DNA of 64,000 bases from Dyella marensis (GTDB taxonomy: Bacteria; Pseudomonadota; Gammaproteobacteria; Xanthomonadales; Rhodanobacteraceae), in the NCBI RefSeq assembly GCF_900112865.1, contig NZ_FONH01000001.1, forward strand, positions 310,001 through 374,000, written 5' to 3'. This document shows positions 33,994 through 43,917 of the stretch, piece after piece. A program made the translations under genes and the position numbers. A model generated the notes under the pieces. That model worked only from the letters and a program-made list of their open reading frames with translations, searched no databases and was not told where the DNA came from. The stretch's first letter is position 1; the number at the start of each line of letters is the position of its first letter.

Positions 33994-34872
33994 TCAGCCG
34001 GCGATGGCTTCCTCGCCCATGCCCATGGCCGACAGGATCGCATCGCATAGAAACGTCGGATTCTCCTCCGGCACCCAATGCGCGCAGCCCGGCGCCGCCA
34101 GGTACCGGGCGTGTCCGGCGAGCTGCTGGACCATCGGACGCATCGCCTCGCCCAGCCCGCCCGCTGCGCCGCCGATCGCCAGGACCGGCATCCGCAGCTT
34201 GCCGGCCCGCGCCAGTTCGGCCTTGATCCGGGCAGCATCCTCATCGAACGCCCGATAAAGCTCGAAGGCCGCGCGCATGGCGCCGGCCGCCGCATAGGCC
34301 TCGACATAGCATTCGAAATCCGCCGGCGCGATCGCCGACGGATCGAATGCGCGCACGTCGATCATGTAGCGCAGGTACACACGCTCGCGTCCCTCCACCA
34401 GCCGCTCGGCGATGTCGCGCGCGCCATGGAACGCCACGTGCCAGCCGCGCGGATCGCCGCGCATGGCTTCCATCGCCTGCGTTCCCTGCAGGGGCGCGTC
34501 GATGAGGACCAGATGGGAGACCTGGTCGCGGAAACGGAACGCGTAGGCCAGCGCCACCATGGCGCCGATGTCGTGGCCGACCAGCGCGATCCGTTCCTCG
34601 GCGGCGGCCTGCTCGAGGAGCGCATGGATATCCGCCGCGATGGTCCATTTGTCGTAGCCGGCCGGCGGCTTCGACGAATGACCGGCGCCGCGATAATCGG
34701 GCGCGATCACCCGCAGTCCCTGGGCGACCAGCCGCGGCGCGACTTTCCGCCACGCATGACAGGTCTGCGGAAAACCGTGCAGGAGCACCACGGTGCGCGG
34801 TCCCGCACCGTCTTCCAGGTAATGGAGCCGGACGCCTTCGGCGACCGGCGCGCTGGCGTGGCGGATCGTCAT
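33994..34872 (-). CDS. alpha/beta hydrolase with Asp nucleophile (haloacetate dehalogenase/epoxide hydrolase type)
   Basis: A 292-residue hydrolase. Seen: oxyanion LLHGFPQTCHAW, PDYRGAGHSSKP, nucleophile elbow VGHDIGAMVALA (Asp rather than Ser), cap-domain residues, and catalytic His in GCAHWVPEENP. An Asp nucleophile with HGFPQ and GAGHSSKP is typical of epoxide hydrolases and fluoroacetate dehalogenases; which applies cannot be decided here. The start at 34872 gives the family N-terminus. It ends the native chromosome side of the guaA-associated island. Confidence 0.87.
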   Translation of the reverse strand: MTIRHASAPVAEGVRLHYLEDGAGPRTVVLLHGFPQTCHAWRKVAPRLVAQGLRVIAPDYRGAGHSSKPPAGYDKWTIAADIHALLEQAAAEERIALVGHDIGAMVALAYAFRFRDQVSHLVLIDAPLQGTQAMEAMRGDPRGWHVAFHGARDIAERLVEGRERVYLRYMIDVRAFDPSAIAPADFECYVEAYAAAGAMRAAFELYRAFDEDAARIKAELARAGKLRMPVLAIGGAAGGLGEAMRPMVQQLAGHARYLAAPGCAHWVPEENPTFLCDAILSAMGMGEEAIAG

Positions 34873-35068
34873 GGCCTTGGTTTCCCGCCGGGCATGGCTG
34901 CGAGCGCAAGCCGTCGGGGAATGTCGCGCCACCGCGGCAACGGGGACGTGAAAGCAGGCGCGGTTGCCGCGGCCGGGCATGCGCTGCATGCACATGGAAC
35001 AAATCCCGGTTTTTCCGGGACTTGCCCCACATTCCTCAGGAAACGAAAGCTACGCGGTTCGCGCCATG

Positions 35069-35084
35069 CTCATTCCCACTCGAT
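35069..35084. repeat. distal att-like copy of the guaA 3' end
   Basis: CTCATTCCCACTCGAT differs by one base from 46051-46066 (CTCACTCCCACTCGAT), which covers the guaA stop. Read on the minus strand both encode Ile-Glu-Trp-Glu-stop, the GuaA C-terminus. It marks the far boundary of the inserted island. Confidence 0.75.
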
Positions 35085-35563
35085 CATCAATAGATCGCGC
35101 AAGCCCGTGTGATTAAAGGGATTTATTGTGATTGACACGGTCCATTACCGTCGCTTCTACCGTCCATCGAAGCAGCGCTTCTTGTTACCCAGAAGATAAC
35201 GCGAGCGTAAGGACACAATTCTGGCAGCGCCATCATCAACCGAAATCAATCATGCCGGGCACCTGGACCGACTTCAGCCTCCAGGGCATTCGCTGGCCAA
35301 TGTAGTGACCGAACACGTATCAACATCAGAACGGCACACGACCCGTTCAGAAGTTTGAAACAAGGCCTGCGGCGAACGGCCCTACGCGGTCACTTGCCCA
35401 ACCCTTAGTCGGTATCGAGTAGCAAGCCTGGCGTTACTGCGGGCGCGCATGGCGCGAGCAGCGCACCATGCTCTCGGTGCTTTTTTGAGGCACTGGAACC
35501 GGAAGACTCTGGCATTCCCACTCTGGGAGTTTTCATCAGTATTACCGCCACTGCCCAGTTCCT
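35085..35563. other. gene-poor left end of the island
   Basis: About 480 bases, richer in A and T than the surroundings, without a gene I can support. A 64-codon minus-strand frame (35382-35576) overlaps the ygjP stop and has no recognisable features. GTGC..GCAC around a T-run at 35478-35494 is the only small hairpin noticed. The 200 bases left of the repeat (34873-35068) are also non-coding. Confidence 0.5.
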
Positions 35564-36280
35564 TCAGTAGTCCCAATCCTCATGCCTAACCGGTAGCCGA
35601 TTCAATTCGCGCCGTCGAGCTTCCCATTCTGGCAGGAAGGCCCGTATGAGAGCCTTGAAACGTTCGTTATGGGTCGGCTCTAGCAGATGCACAAGCTCGT
35701 GTAACACGATGTACTCCAAACATCCGGGCGGCTTCTTGGCAAGCTCCGTGTTCAGGCGTATCGATCTGCGGCCTGGCGAACAACTGCCCCATTTCGTCTT
35801 CATGTGTTGAACATGGACGCGGGGTGCATCCAACCCAAGCGTACGGCTCCACTCGGCTACCAGTGTTGCAGCGCGCTGTCTGACCTGATCCCTGTACCAT
35901 CGCGCAAGTACAGCATCCTTGATTACGGCGTCAGCGTTCGGTCGTATCGCAAGCACCAGCGCTCGATGGCGAAGCTCGACAGATGGGGCAGTATTCACCT
36001 CGGTCAACTTCAGCAAATAGCGCCGTCCCCACACGTAGTGGCTCTCGCGCTCCAGATACTCGCGCGGCGCCTCTCGCTCCTGAGCCACCATGTTCTCGCG
36101 CTGTGCCTTGATCCAGGCGAGTTTGGACAGAGCGAAGACACGGACTGTATCGAGTGCCATGTGTCGTGGCGCCGAAATGCGCACCCGCCCTTTGGGCGGC
36201 AATACTGTGAGATGCACATTGCGGATGTCCTTGAACACCACATCCGCCTCAATCGCCCCCAGGGTGATTCGGGATGGCAT
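35564..36280 (-). CDS. YgjP-like M48-type metallohydrolase
   Basis: A 238-residue zinc metalloprotein of the YgjP/DUF45 family. Seen: MKTKWGSCSPGRRSIRLNTE (160-180) and the zinc motif HELVH (194-198) in YIVLHELVHLLEPTHNERF with third-ligand candidate H204. Its ATG (36280-36278) shares the A of the hsdR stop (TGATG), so translation is coupled. YgjP-like genes are repeatedly found beside type I restriction systems; the role there is unproven. It is the last gene of the operon. Confidence 0.92.
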   Translation of the reverse strand: MPSRITLGAIEADVVFKDIRNVHLTVLPPKGRVRISAPRHMALDTVRVFALSKLAWIKAQRENMVAQEREAPREYLERESHYVWGRRYLLKLTEVNTAPSVELRHRALVLAIRPNADAVIKDAVLARWYRDQVRQRAATLVAEWSRTLGLDAPRVHVQHMKTKWGSCSPGRRSIRLNTELAKKPPGCLEYIVLHELVHLLEPTHNERFKALIRAFLPEWEARRRELNRLPVRHEDWDY

Positions 36281-39200
36281 CAGTACTCACCATGGGTTTT
36301 TACAATCAGGAAGATTCGCTCGACCTGCTCGGCATCCTGCAGCAGTGCAAACAGAGCTGCTTTGATCGTGTTTTCCTTGGCGGGATTGCCCCGCCATCCG
36401 TCAGGCCGCACCGCTTTAACAGCCTGATCGATGCGCAAAGCCAGTGCCAATGCAGGATTCGAGATCTCGGCACCGTAAGGCGGCCTTTGCTCAGCCACTC
36501 GATGTCCAGACGCTGCCACCAGCCCGGGCTGCAGGTTGTTGTACAGCGCCCGCCGTCCTGGCGTCGTAAGTTCGATGGGCGCATCCTCTGCCCTGCCCGC
36601 TTCCACTTGCCGCACGAGTTGGGCGATGCGCTGCAGGTACTGCTCGTACTCCTCTGCCCTTTCCTTGCGCTGCTTGATGATGCCATCCAGCAGCGCCGAC
36701 ATGCGCTCGTAGAACGCCGGATCGTTCAAGTGTTCCCTGACGATCTTGCAGCGCACGTTGTTCTCGATCGTCTCGGCGATCGCATCGCGGTTGCTCTTGA
36801 GCTCGCCGAGCTTCGCGGCGATGGCATCGGCGATGCCTGTCTTGACGATCAGGTCCAGCAGGCCGACACCTTCGAACGGCGAGATCTGCCGTGGCTCGTC
36901 GGCCTCGATATAGGTGTCGATCAGGTGCCGCATGTCGGCCTCGTAGGGTTTCAGGTCCAGCGTCTCGCCGCTAGCCTTGCGAACGATCTCGCGCAGCTTG
37001 ACGTAGTGGTCGAGCAGCCCTCGCAGGCGCGCACCGTCGGCCTCGGCGTAGCCGGCCGCCGCCAATTCGTCGGCCACGTTGGCCCAGGCGCGCAATAGTG
37101 CGACCACGCCCTTGTAGAGCATCACGCGCTGCGGTTCGTGGGCGGCCAGATCGCTGGCGATCTCGGTGTTGCCACAGAAGTAGCGGATGTGCTCCAGCTC
37201 ACCACGCGGTGGCGCCACCGGCTCGCACAACAGCGCCAGCGCTTCCACTGCATCGTCCAGGCGCTTGCGGCCGATGTCCAGCCGGTTCTGCATCAGCACT
37301 TCGGGGTCGGCACCGCCCGCGCTGTGGTCCAGCTCCGAGGTGTAGACGGCAATCGCCTTCTCCACCTTCTTGAACAGGTCTTTGTAGTCAACGATATAGC
37401 CGAAGTCCTTGTCATCGCCGTCGAGGCGGTTGGTGCGGCAGATGGCCTGGAACAGGCTATGGTCCTGCATGGATTTGTCGATGTACAGGTAGGTGCATGG
37501 CGGCGCGTCGAAGCCGGTCAGCAGCTTGTCCACCACCACCAGCAGCTTCATGCTCGCCGGCTCACTGGCAAATAGCGCTTTCGCCCATTCCTCGTAGCTC
37601 TCGGTAGGGCCCATGCCTGGCTTGGCCTGCACGCCCTTGAGCAGTTCGGTGTAGGTATTGAAGATGAACTGCTTGTCGCTCTCAGTATTGGCGCCGACCT
37701 CCTCGGTCGTCACGTCTTTGGCCTGAGGGTTGTACGAGGTGACGATGGCGCACCGGCCCTTGAACGGTGTCTTCTGCAGCAGCGCAAAGTACTTGCAGGC
37801 CTCGAAGATGCTGGACGCGACGAGGATACCGTTGCCCCGCTCGGTCGACAGCCGCGGCTTCACGCTGAAGTCGAACACGATGTCGGCCACCACGCGCTCC
37901 ATGCGCGAGCGCGAGCTCAGCACCTGCTGCATGGTGCCCCACTTGGCCTTCAGCTCCTGCTTCTGCCAGGCATTCAGGCCACGCGTCTTGGCCTCGAACC
38001 AGGCATCGATCTTCGCCGGTGAGCCAAGCCGCTGGTCGATGTCGCGGGCCTCGTATACGAGGTCCAGCACCACCTCGTCTTCAACCGCTTCACCGAACTT
38101 GTAGGTGTGGATGTAGCCCCCGAACAGCTCCAGGCTGGACTGCTTGTCGGCCTTGAGCAGCGGCGTGCCGGTGAAGCCGATGAACACAGCCTCGGGCAGC
38201 AGCGCCTTCATCACCCGATGCAGCCGACCGCTCTGCGTGCGGTGGCATTCGTCGACGAAGACGAACAGCTCGCCCACGGCCATCGCCGGCTGCGCCTGGA
38301 GTTCTTCCAGATAGGCCTCGAACGCCTTCTTGTCACGCCCACGCGCCTCCACGCCGAACTTGTGCACCAGCGAGCACAGCAGCCTCGGCGCAGGCTGCGC
38401 CAGCTGTGTCATCAGGTCACGCCCGCTGCGACTGCGGTGCAGCTTCTCGCCCGCGTCGGTGAACACGCGTTGGATCTGCTTGTCCAGCTCGTCACGGTCG
38501 GTCACGATCACCACGCGTGCCTGCGGCCGGTTCTCCAGAATCCAGCGCGCCAGTAGCACCATCACGATGCTCTTGCCGCTGCCCTGCGTGTGCCACAGGA
38601 TGCCGCCCTTGCGCTGTACCACATGCTCCTGCGCCGCCTGGATGCCGAAGTACTGGTGCACACGCGGCAGCTTCTTGAAGCCACCGTCGAACAGCACGAA
38701 GTCGTGCATCAGCTCGATCAGCCGCGCCTTGGTACACATCTTCAACAAGTACTTGTGGAGCTTGAAGCGCGTGTCGTCGGCCTCGTCTTCCTTCCACTTC
38801 AGGAACATCTTCTCGGGCGTGCCGATTGTGCCGTAGCGCAGCCCCTCAGAGTCGTTGCCCGCGAAGACAAACTGCATCGTGCTGAAGAACGCCTCGTGGA
38901 ACATCGGAAGCTGGTTCGACAGGCACTGACGGATGCCATCGCCCACCGACACCCGGCTGTTTTTCAGTTCGATCACACCGATGGCGATGCCGTTGACGTA
39001 CAACACCAGGTCAGGCCGCCGCGTGCGGTCGCCCTTGAGCGTCACCTCCTCCGCGATGGCGAAGTCGTTGGCCTCCGGATGGTGCCAGTCGATCAGCTCG
39101 ACGGTTTGCGTCTTGGCGCCTGCGGCCGTCTGCACCTGTACGCCGTAGCGCAGCAGGCCGTACACGGCCTTGTTGTTCGCATAGAGCGTGCGATGGTGGT

Positions 39201-39414
39201 TACCGGCCTCGCTGCGCAGGCGCAGTAATGCGGAGCTGATCTGCGCGGGTGTGGAGCCTCGCTTCGCGAGCCAAGGCGTGAGTAAGCTCTCTTCGATATT
39301 GGCGTTACCCTCGCGGTCCGACCAGTCACCCGCGTAGCGCCAACCCAGCTCGTCGCGGAACAGTGCGACTACGCGGTCCTGCGTGGCGCGTTCTGGTTGT
39401 CCGATCGGGGGCAT
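36280..39414 (-). CDS. hsdR: type I restriction enzyme, R (endonuclease/translocase) subunit HsdR
   Basis: A 1044-residue motor and nuclease subunit. N-terminal nuclease: PDLVLYV...GVIELKNS with D135, E149, K151 (PD-ExK). SF2 helicase: Walker A HTQGSGKS (275-282), DECH (388-391) in VFVDECHRTQSGRL, FIGFTGTPLLK, and motif VI region QAICRTNRLDG. The C-terminal helical part binds the M/S core. AAGAGGAG precedes the ATG; the gap from hsdS is 30 bases. It cuts DNA lacking host methylation after translocating it. Confidence 0.95.
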   Translation of the reverse strand: MPPIGQPERATQDRVVALFRDELGWRYAGDWSDREGNANIEESLLTPWLAKRGSTPAQISSALLRLRSEAGNHHRTLYANNKAVYGLLRYGVQVQTAAGAKTQTVELIDWHHPEANDFAIAEEVTLKGDRTRRPDLVLYVNGIAIGVIELKNSRVSVGDGIRQCLSNQLPMFHEAFFSTMQFVFAGNDSEGLRYGTIGTPEKMFLKWKEDEADDTRFKLHKYLLKMCTKARLIELMHDFVLFDGGFKKLPRVHQYFGIQAAQEHVVQRKGGILWHTQGSGKSIVMVLLARWILENRPQARVVIVTDRDELDKQIQRVFTDAGEKLHRSRSGRDLMTQLAQPAPRLLCSLVHKFGVEARGRDKKAFEAYLEELQAQPAMAVGELFVFVDECHRTQSGRLHRVMKALLPEAVFIGFTGTPLLKADKQSSLELFGGYIHTYKFGEAVEDEVVLDLVYEARDIDQRLGSPAKIDAWFEAKTRGLNAWQKQELKAKWGTMQQVLSSRSRMERVVADIVFDFSVKPRLSTERGNGILVASSIFEACKYFALLQKTPFKGRCAIVTSYNPQAKDVTTEEVGANTESDKQFIFNTYTELLKGVQAKPGMGPTESYEEWAKALFASEPASMKLLVVVDKLLTGFDAPPCTYLYIDKSMQDHSLFQAICRTNRLDGDDKDFGYIVDYKDLFKKVEKAIAVYTSELDHSAGGADPEVLMQNRLDIGRKRLDDAVEALALLCEPVAPPRGELEHIRYFCGNTEIASDLAAHEPQRVMLYKGVVALLRAWANVADELAAAGYAEADGARLRGLLDHYVKLREIVRKASGETLDLKPYEADMRHLIDTYIEADEPRQISPFEGVGLLDLIVKTGIADAIAAKLGELKSNRDAIAETIENNVRCKIVREHLNDPAFYERMSALLDGIIKQRKERAEEYEQYLQRIAQLVRQVEAGRAEDAPIELTTPGRRALYNNLQPGLVAASGHRVAEQRPPYGAEISNPALALALRIDQAVKAVRPDGWRGNPAKENTIKAALFALLQDAEQVERIFLIVKTHGEY

Positions 39415-39444
39415 GGGACAGCTCCTCTTAGGGATATGGGGCGG

Positions 39445-41346
39445 TCAGCCGCCGAGTATTGTCCGGCACTCGGCGATGGTGGCGGCGATACGCTCATCCG
39501 AGAACAACTCGCGCGACAGCTTGGGCAACCATTCCGGATGCGCGGCGATGATGCGTTTGACGCTGGCCACGTCGGTCAGCTCACCGCTGGCGGCCAGATC
39601 CACCATCGCCATGTCCACGGTCGCCAGCAGTTCCAGTTCCTCGGTCTTGCGATAGTGGAAGCGCTCCAGCCACGCCAGCGCAGCCTCCCCGTACCACTGC
39701 TCGAAGTAGCGCTGCGCCTGCTCGATCTTCTCGCCGGCGACGAAGCCTTCGTATTTCTCATTGCGCAGCGCCCGCACGTAGCCGTTCTTCAGCGCGATCT
39801 GCTCCGGCCCCTTGTATTTCGTGTTCGGGTTGTATGGGCCGGCGGCGTTCTTCAGGTAACCCTCGGCCCGGCCCTCGGCATGGCGGTGCAGCAGGTATGT
39901 GAGCTTCACACGGCGCTTGCGGCCCAATGGCATCTTCTCGCTGCCGAAGCGCTGGGCGAGCACGCCGATGACGACGGCTTCGTTGATTTGCCAGTTGTGG
40001 GTGGCCTGGGCGGAGGACGGCCGGATTGGCGCGGGTTTCGTGAGCAACTGGATGACACTGGAGGCAGGTTGCACCAGACGAATGCGGCCGGTGAGCAGCG
40101 CTTGCATCATGCCCTGCTTAATGTCGCGCGCCTTAGCCAGTTTCTCTTCAACTGAAGCAACGTCTGAGTCGATGTCAGCCAGAACTCTTGCTATCTCGCG
40201 TTGCTCAATCAGGCAAGGCATGGGTACTGCAAGATTCCGAATGAGACTCAGGTTGAGGCCTCCGCGTCCGCCATCGCCAGCAGAAAGTTCGCGCAATTCC
40301 TCGTACCTGCTCTCGAGGTTGAAATACAGGAAAAGTGAGTCATACGAATCAACCGGAAAGATCGCAGCAATCGACTGATTCGTGCACAGGGGAACGTGAT
40401 TCATGGCGACCGTGCCACGGGTCTTGCCCTGACCTGCAAGGCCGATCAACACGCATCCCACCGGAATCCACTTCGTGCTCGAACTTCTTAGACCTTCGTC
40501 GGTGATTCTGCCCTCTATATCCTTCACGTGTTTCAGGTGAAGATCACCCGAACTCATCCACGGAATGTCGCCGCCCCAGTATGTTTCGATGTTGGTGCTG
40601 GGTGTGCCTCCAGCCGTGCAATCTGTGAAGCTGCCGATCGTCACACTGCCCCAAGAATCGACGAACCCCGGCAGCCGCTTCTTACCAGTGAGCAGTTCCT
40701 GCATGGCTCCCTGTTTGATCTGGCGCTTCTTGGTCAGCAGCTGCGACAGGGATTCGATCAGGGCATCCGCATCGGAGAGTGTTTCGGCGATTGCCTCCTG
40801 CTCTTTGCGCGAAGGAGGCAATGGGAACTTGAGATCGCCGATTAGCGCAGTATTAAGATTCGGCTGCCCATTCCCAGTTGCGACGACCTCCCGCAGCATC
40901 TTGGTCTGAGTGTTGATGAAGTACGCAAGGTACTTCGGGCACACATCTTGATCGAGGCGCAACAAGGCGGCGATGCCGTCGTTTGCGCAGCACTTGATGC
41001 CCAAGATTTTGGCGACGCCAAGAGTGGCTCCACTGTTCGCGATGATGAGCGTGCCAGGCTGCAATGTGCGGCTGTAGTTTGTTCCCTCCTCTGTAAGTGA
41101 GGATGCCGTCTCCGAAACAACCAGCTGCGATTGGGGCACATTCGTGAGAGACGCGACAGTCAACCATGGCATGAACTGACCGTTGAAGAAGCGTGGGTCT
41201 CCAGCGGGGCGGGGAGACCCACCGCGGACAGGCTCGGCAATCTGTTTGGCAGATTTCACTATCCAATCCATCGGAATCATTCCAACATCCGTCTGCTTGA
41301 AAGCGCCGGATGTCATGGGTCGAACAGTCGGCGCCCTCACCTCCAT
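39445..41346 (-). CDS. hsdS: type I restriction specificity subunit HsdS with extra C-terminal region
   Basis: A 633-residue S subunit recognising a bipartite DNA target. Two target-recognition domains are seen (about 15-200, IPMDWIVKSAKQIAEPVRGG..., and 230-400, VDSWGSVTIGSFTDCTAGGT...), each followed by a conserved helix (SRKEQEAIAETLSDADALIE; IEQREIARVLADIDSDVASV). Normal HsdS ends after QGMMQALLTGRIRLV; here about 208 residues follow (426-633), with KLTYLLHRHAEG, AAGPYNPNTKYKGPEQIALK and an acidic tail. The start at 41346 overlaps hsdM by ten bases; ATG 41316 is an alternative. Confidence 0.9.
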   Translation of the reverse strand: MEVRAPTVRPMTSGAFKQTDVGMIPMDWIVKSAKQIAEPVRGGSPRPAGDPRFFNGQFMPWLTVASLTNVPQSQLVVSETASSLTEEGTNYSRTLQPGTLIIANSGATLGVAKILGIKCCANDGIAALLRLDQDVCPKYLAYFINTQTKMLREVVATGNGQPNLNTALIGDLKFPLPPSRKEQEAIAETLSDADALIESLSQLLTKKRQIKQGAMQELLTGKKRLPGFVDSWGSVTIGSFTDCTAGGTPSTNIETYWGGDIPWMSSGDLHLKHVKDIEGRITDEGLRSSSTKWIPVGCVLIGLAGQGKTRGTVAMNHVPLCTNQSIAAIFPVDSYDSLFLYFNLESRYEELRELSAGDGGRGGLNLSLIRNLAVPMPCLIEQREIARVLADIDSDVASVEEKLAKARDIKQGMMQALLTGRIRLVQPASSVIQLLTKPAPIRPSSAQATHNWQINEAVVIGVLAQRFGSEKMPLGRKRRVKLTYLLHRHAEGRAEGYLKNAAGPYNPNTKYKGPEQIALKNGYVRALRNEKYEGFVAGEKIEQAQRYFEQWYGEAALAWLERFHYRKTEELELLATVDMAMVDLAASGELTDVASVKRIIAAHPEWLPKLSRELFSDERIAATIAECRTILGG

Positions 41347-43865
41347 GCGAACCCCATCCTCTCCAGATGCCGATTCACCTGCGCTTCCAGCTCCGCCACG
41401 CGTTCGTTCAACTGCGGCAAGGGTGTCTCGTAACGCTCCGCCAGCTCCTTCACCCGCGCCGTCAGTTGCTGGCTCAGCCGGTCCATCTCGCCGTGCACCG
41501 CCGTATCCAGCGTGGCGAGCCATTTGTCGTCCACCACCAACGCCTGCACTTCGGCATCGGCGAGTTTCGGGTACTTCGCATACGCCGCTGCACCCAGTGC
41601 CGCGTCGGCCTCCTTCACGCGCCTCTTCAGCGCCGATTCTTCTGCCGCAAGCTTCAACCAGTCCAGCAGAACACGCAGCTCTTCGGCGACCGGTTCTTCG
41701 GCATCGCCGCCGGCGGCCGCCAGCGCCTTGCCTGACTTGCCTCGCTTGGCCGCCTTGATCTCGGCCTTGACTTCGCCTTCGATCTCGCGAAGCCGGTCCT
41801 TCACCGCCGCGACATTGATCTTGTCGAAACCGGCGAAGGCTGCATCTTCGCCGCCGTGCTCCTCCTCGAGCTCGGCGAGCCTAGCGCTCACGCCTTCCAG
41901 CTCGGCCTGCAGCGCCTGTAGCGCGGCCTGCTCCTTGGCGAAGTAGCGCGCCACGACCAGCGCCTTGGGCACCAGGTCGCAGGCCCAGCCCTTGTCCTTC
42001 TGCTTGCCTTTCTTATCGGTCTCGATCACGCGGTAGGTCTGCGCCTTCCAGCCGTCGGCGGCGATGGCGTAGCAATCGTCCTGCATGGTCTGCGCCCAGT
42101 AGTCCATCAGGTGCTGGTAGACGGCATAGGCGTCGATCAGTGGCTGGCCGAGGTAATGGGCGAGCAGGCCTTCGGAGAGTTCGGCGATCACGCGCCGGGG
42201 CTGGGCTTCGGGCGTGTTGGCGCGCAGCGCCTTCAGCGCCCGGGCCTGCGCGTCGCGCCATGTGGCGAAGTGTGCGTTCATGCGCGCGATGAAGCCGGCG
42301 AACTCGGGATGGCCGTGGATGGTGGGCTTGATCGCCGCTTTGTCGACAGCCAGATCGACGTAACCGGGGCGATTGGGCCGGAACAGGGCGCTCTCGAGCT
42401 GCGGGCACACGGCCCAGTAGCGGCTGACGAGGCTGTCGGCCGCTGTGACGTCGGCTTCGGGGATGCCACCCCGCAGGTGGCCTTCGATGTCCTGCCTGTC
42501 TTCGGGCAACTGGCTATCGATGTAGCGCGGCAGGTTGAGGTTGTGCTCGTTCTTCTCGATATCGCGCAAGCTCACCTGCCGGGCATAGCGCGGCACGTCC
42601 TGCCTGCGCTGGAAGGCGTCGACGATGCGGTGAATGTCGCGCTCGCGCAGGCGATTCTTCGGGCCGTCCTTCATGAAGGCTTGGCTGGCATCGATCATGA
42701 AGATGCCGGTGTCGGCGGCCACGCGCTCGGCCGCGCGCGACTTGTCGATGACGACAATGCAGGCCGGGATGCCCGTGCCGTAGAACAGGTTGGCCGGCAG
42801 GCCGATGATGGCCTCGATGTAGCCCTTGCGGATCAGCGCGCGGCGTATGTCGACTTCGGCATTGCCGCGGAACAGCACGCCGTGCGGCAGGATGCAGGCC
42901 GCGCGGCCGGTGCTCTTGAGCGAGCGCACGATGTGCAGCAGGTAGGCGTAGTCGCCTTGCTTGGCCGGCGGCACGCCGAAGCCTTCGAAGCGCTGCCAGG
43001 GGTCGTGCAGCGGGTCGATGCCGGTGCTCCAGCGCTTGTCGGAGAACGGCGGATTGGCCACCACGTAATCAAAGACCTTGAGGCTTTCATTGCCCGCCTT
43101 GCCGTCGCGGAACTTCGGATCGGCCAGCGTGTTGCCCTGTTTGATCTCGGCCGTGGGTTGGTCGTGGAGGATCATGTTCATGCGCGCCAGGCCGCTGGTG
43201 GCGGCGTCCTTCTCCTGCCCGTACAGCGCCACCTTGGTCAGCGCCGCATCAGCCACTTTCAGCAACAGCGAGCCCGAGCCGCAGGTCGGGTCGTACACGG
43301 TGGTCTGGTGCGTGGTCGACGCGGTGGCAATGCCCAGCACCGCCGCGATGACGCGGCTCACCTCGGCCGGCGTGTAGAACTGGCCCTTGCTCTTGCCACT
43401 TTCGGTGGCGAAGTGCTGCATCAGGTACTCGTAGGCATCGCCCAGGATGTCGTCGCCATCGGCGCGATTCCTGGAGAAGTCGAGCGCCTTGTTTTCGAAA
43501 ATGGCCACCAGGTCGGTGAGCCGCTCCACCATCTCCTTGCCGGTGCCGAGCTTGGCGGCATCATTGAAGTCCGGGAAGTCGGACAGCGACAGCTGCGCGT
43601 TGGCCGCTACCAGCGGCGCGATGATCTTCTTGTTGATCTGATCGCCGATGTCGCTCTTGCCCTTTAGCGCCACCATGTCGGCGAAGCTGGCACCGGGTGG
43701 AATAGTGAGCGGCTGGTAAGGCTTACCGGCGTATTTGTCGCTGACGTACTTGATGAACAGCAGCACAAGCACATAGTCCTTGTACTGGCTGGCGTCCATC
43801 CCCCCGCGCAGCGCGTCGCAGCTCTGCCATAGCGAGGAGTAGAGTTCGGATTTCTTGAGAGCCAT
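41337..43865 (-). CDS. hsdM: type I restriction-modification methyltransferase subunit HsdM
   Basis: An 842-residue N6-adenine methyltransferase. N-terminal helical bundle SELYSSLWQSCDALRGGMDA; motif X region GQFYTPAEVSRVIA; SAM motif DPTCGSGSLLL (192-202); catalytic NPPF (271-274). It is about 300 residues longer than a basic HsdM: the C-terminal part has Lys/Glu-rich coiled coils (LQALQAELEGVSARLAELEE; LREIEGEVKAEIKAAKRGKS), a form common in the N6 family with large M. GTGGA precedes the ATG weakly. Starts 52 bases after the abiEii stop. Confidence 0.95.
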   Translation of the reverse strand: MALKKSELYSSLWQSCDALRGGMDASQYKDYVLVLLFIKYVSDKYAGKPYQPLTIPPGASFADMVALKGKSDIGDQINKKIIAPLVAANAQLSLSDFPDFNDAAKLGTGKEMVERLTDLVAIFENKALDFSRNRADGDDILGDAYEYLMQHFATESGKSKGQFYTPAEVSRVIAAVLGIATASTTHQTTVYDPTCGSGSLLLKVADAALTKVALYGQEKDAATSGLARMNMILHDQPTAEIKQGNTLADPKFRDGKAGNESLKVFDYVVANPPFSDKRWSTGIDPLHDPWQRFEGFGVPPAKQGDYAYLLHIVRSLKSTGRAACILPHGVLFRGNAEVDIRRALIRKGYIEAIIGLPANLFYGTGIPACIVVIDKSRAAERVAADTGIFMIDASQAFMKDGPKNRLRERDIHRIVDAFQRRQDVPRYARQVSLRDIEKNEHNLNLPRYIDSQLPEDRQDIEGHLRGGIPEADVTAADSLVSRYWAVCPQLESALFRPNRPGYVDLAVDKAAIKPTIHGHPEFAGFIARMNAHFATWRDAQARALKALRANTPEAQPRRVIAELSEGLLAHYLGQPLIDAYAVYQHLMDYWAQTMQDDCYAIAADGWKAQTYRVIETDKKGKQKDKGWACDLVPKALVVARYFAKEQAALQALQAELEGVSARLAELEEEHGGEDAAFAGFDKINVAAVKDRLREIEGEVKAEIKAAKRGKSGKALAAAGGDAEEPVAEELRVLLDWLKLAAEESALKRRVKEADAALGAAAYAKYPKLADAEVQALVVDDKWLATLDTAVHGEMDRLSQQLTARVKELAERYETPLPQLNERVAELEAQVNRHLERMGFAWR

Positions 43866-43917
43866 TATTTTTTTCCACTACAGAAATGTAAGCGCCTTAT
43901 CACAGCCACGCCTTGTT

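Noticed and set aside
35382-35576. 64-codon minus-strand frame at the island's left end
   Set aside because: Overlaps the ygjP stop, no family, no ribosome binding site worth the name.
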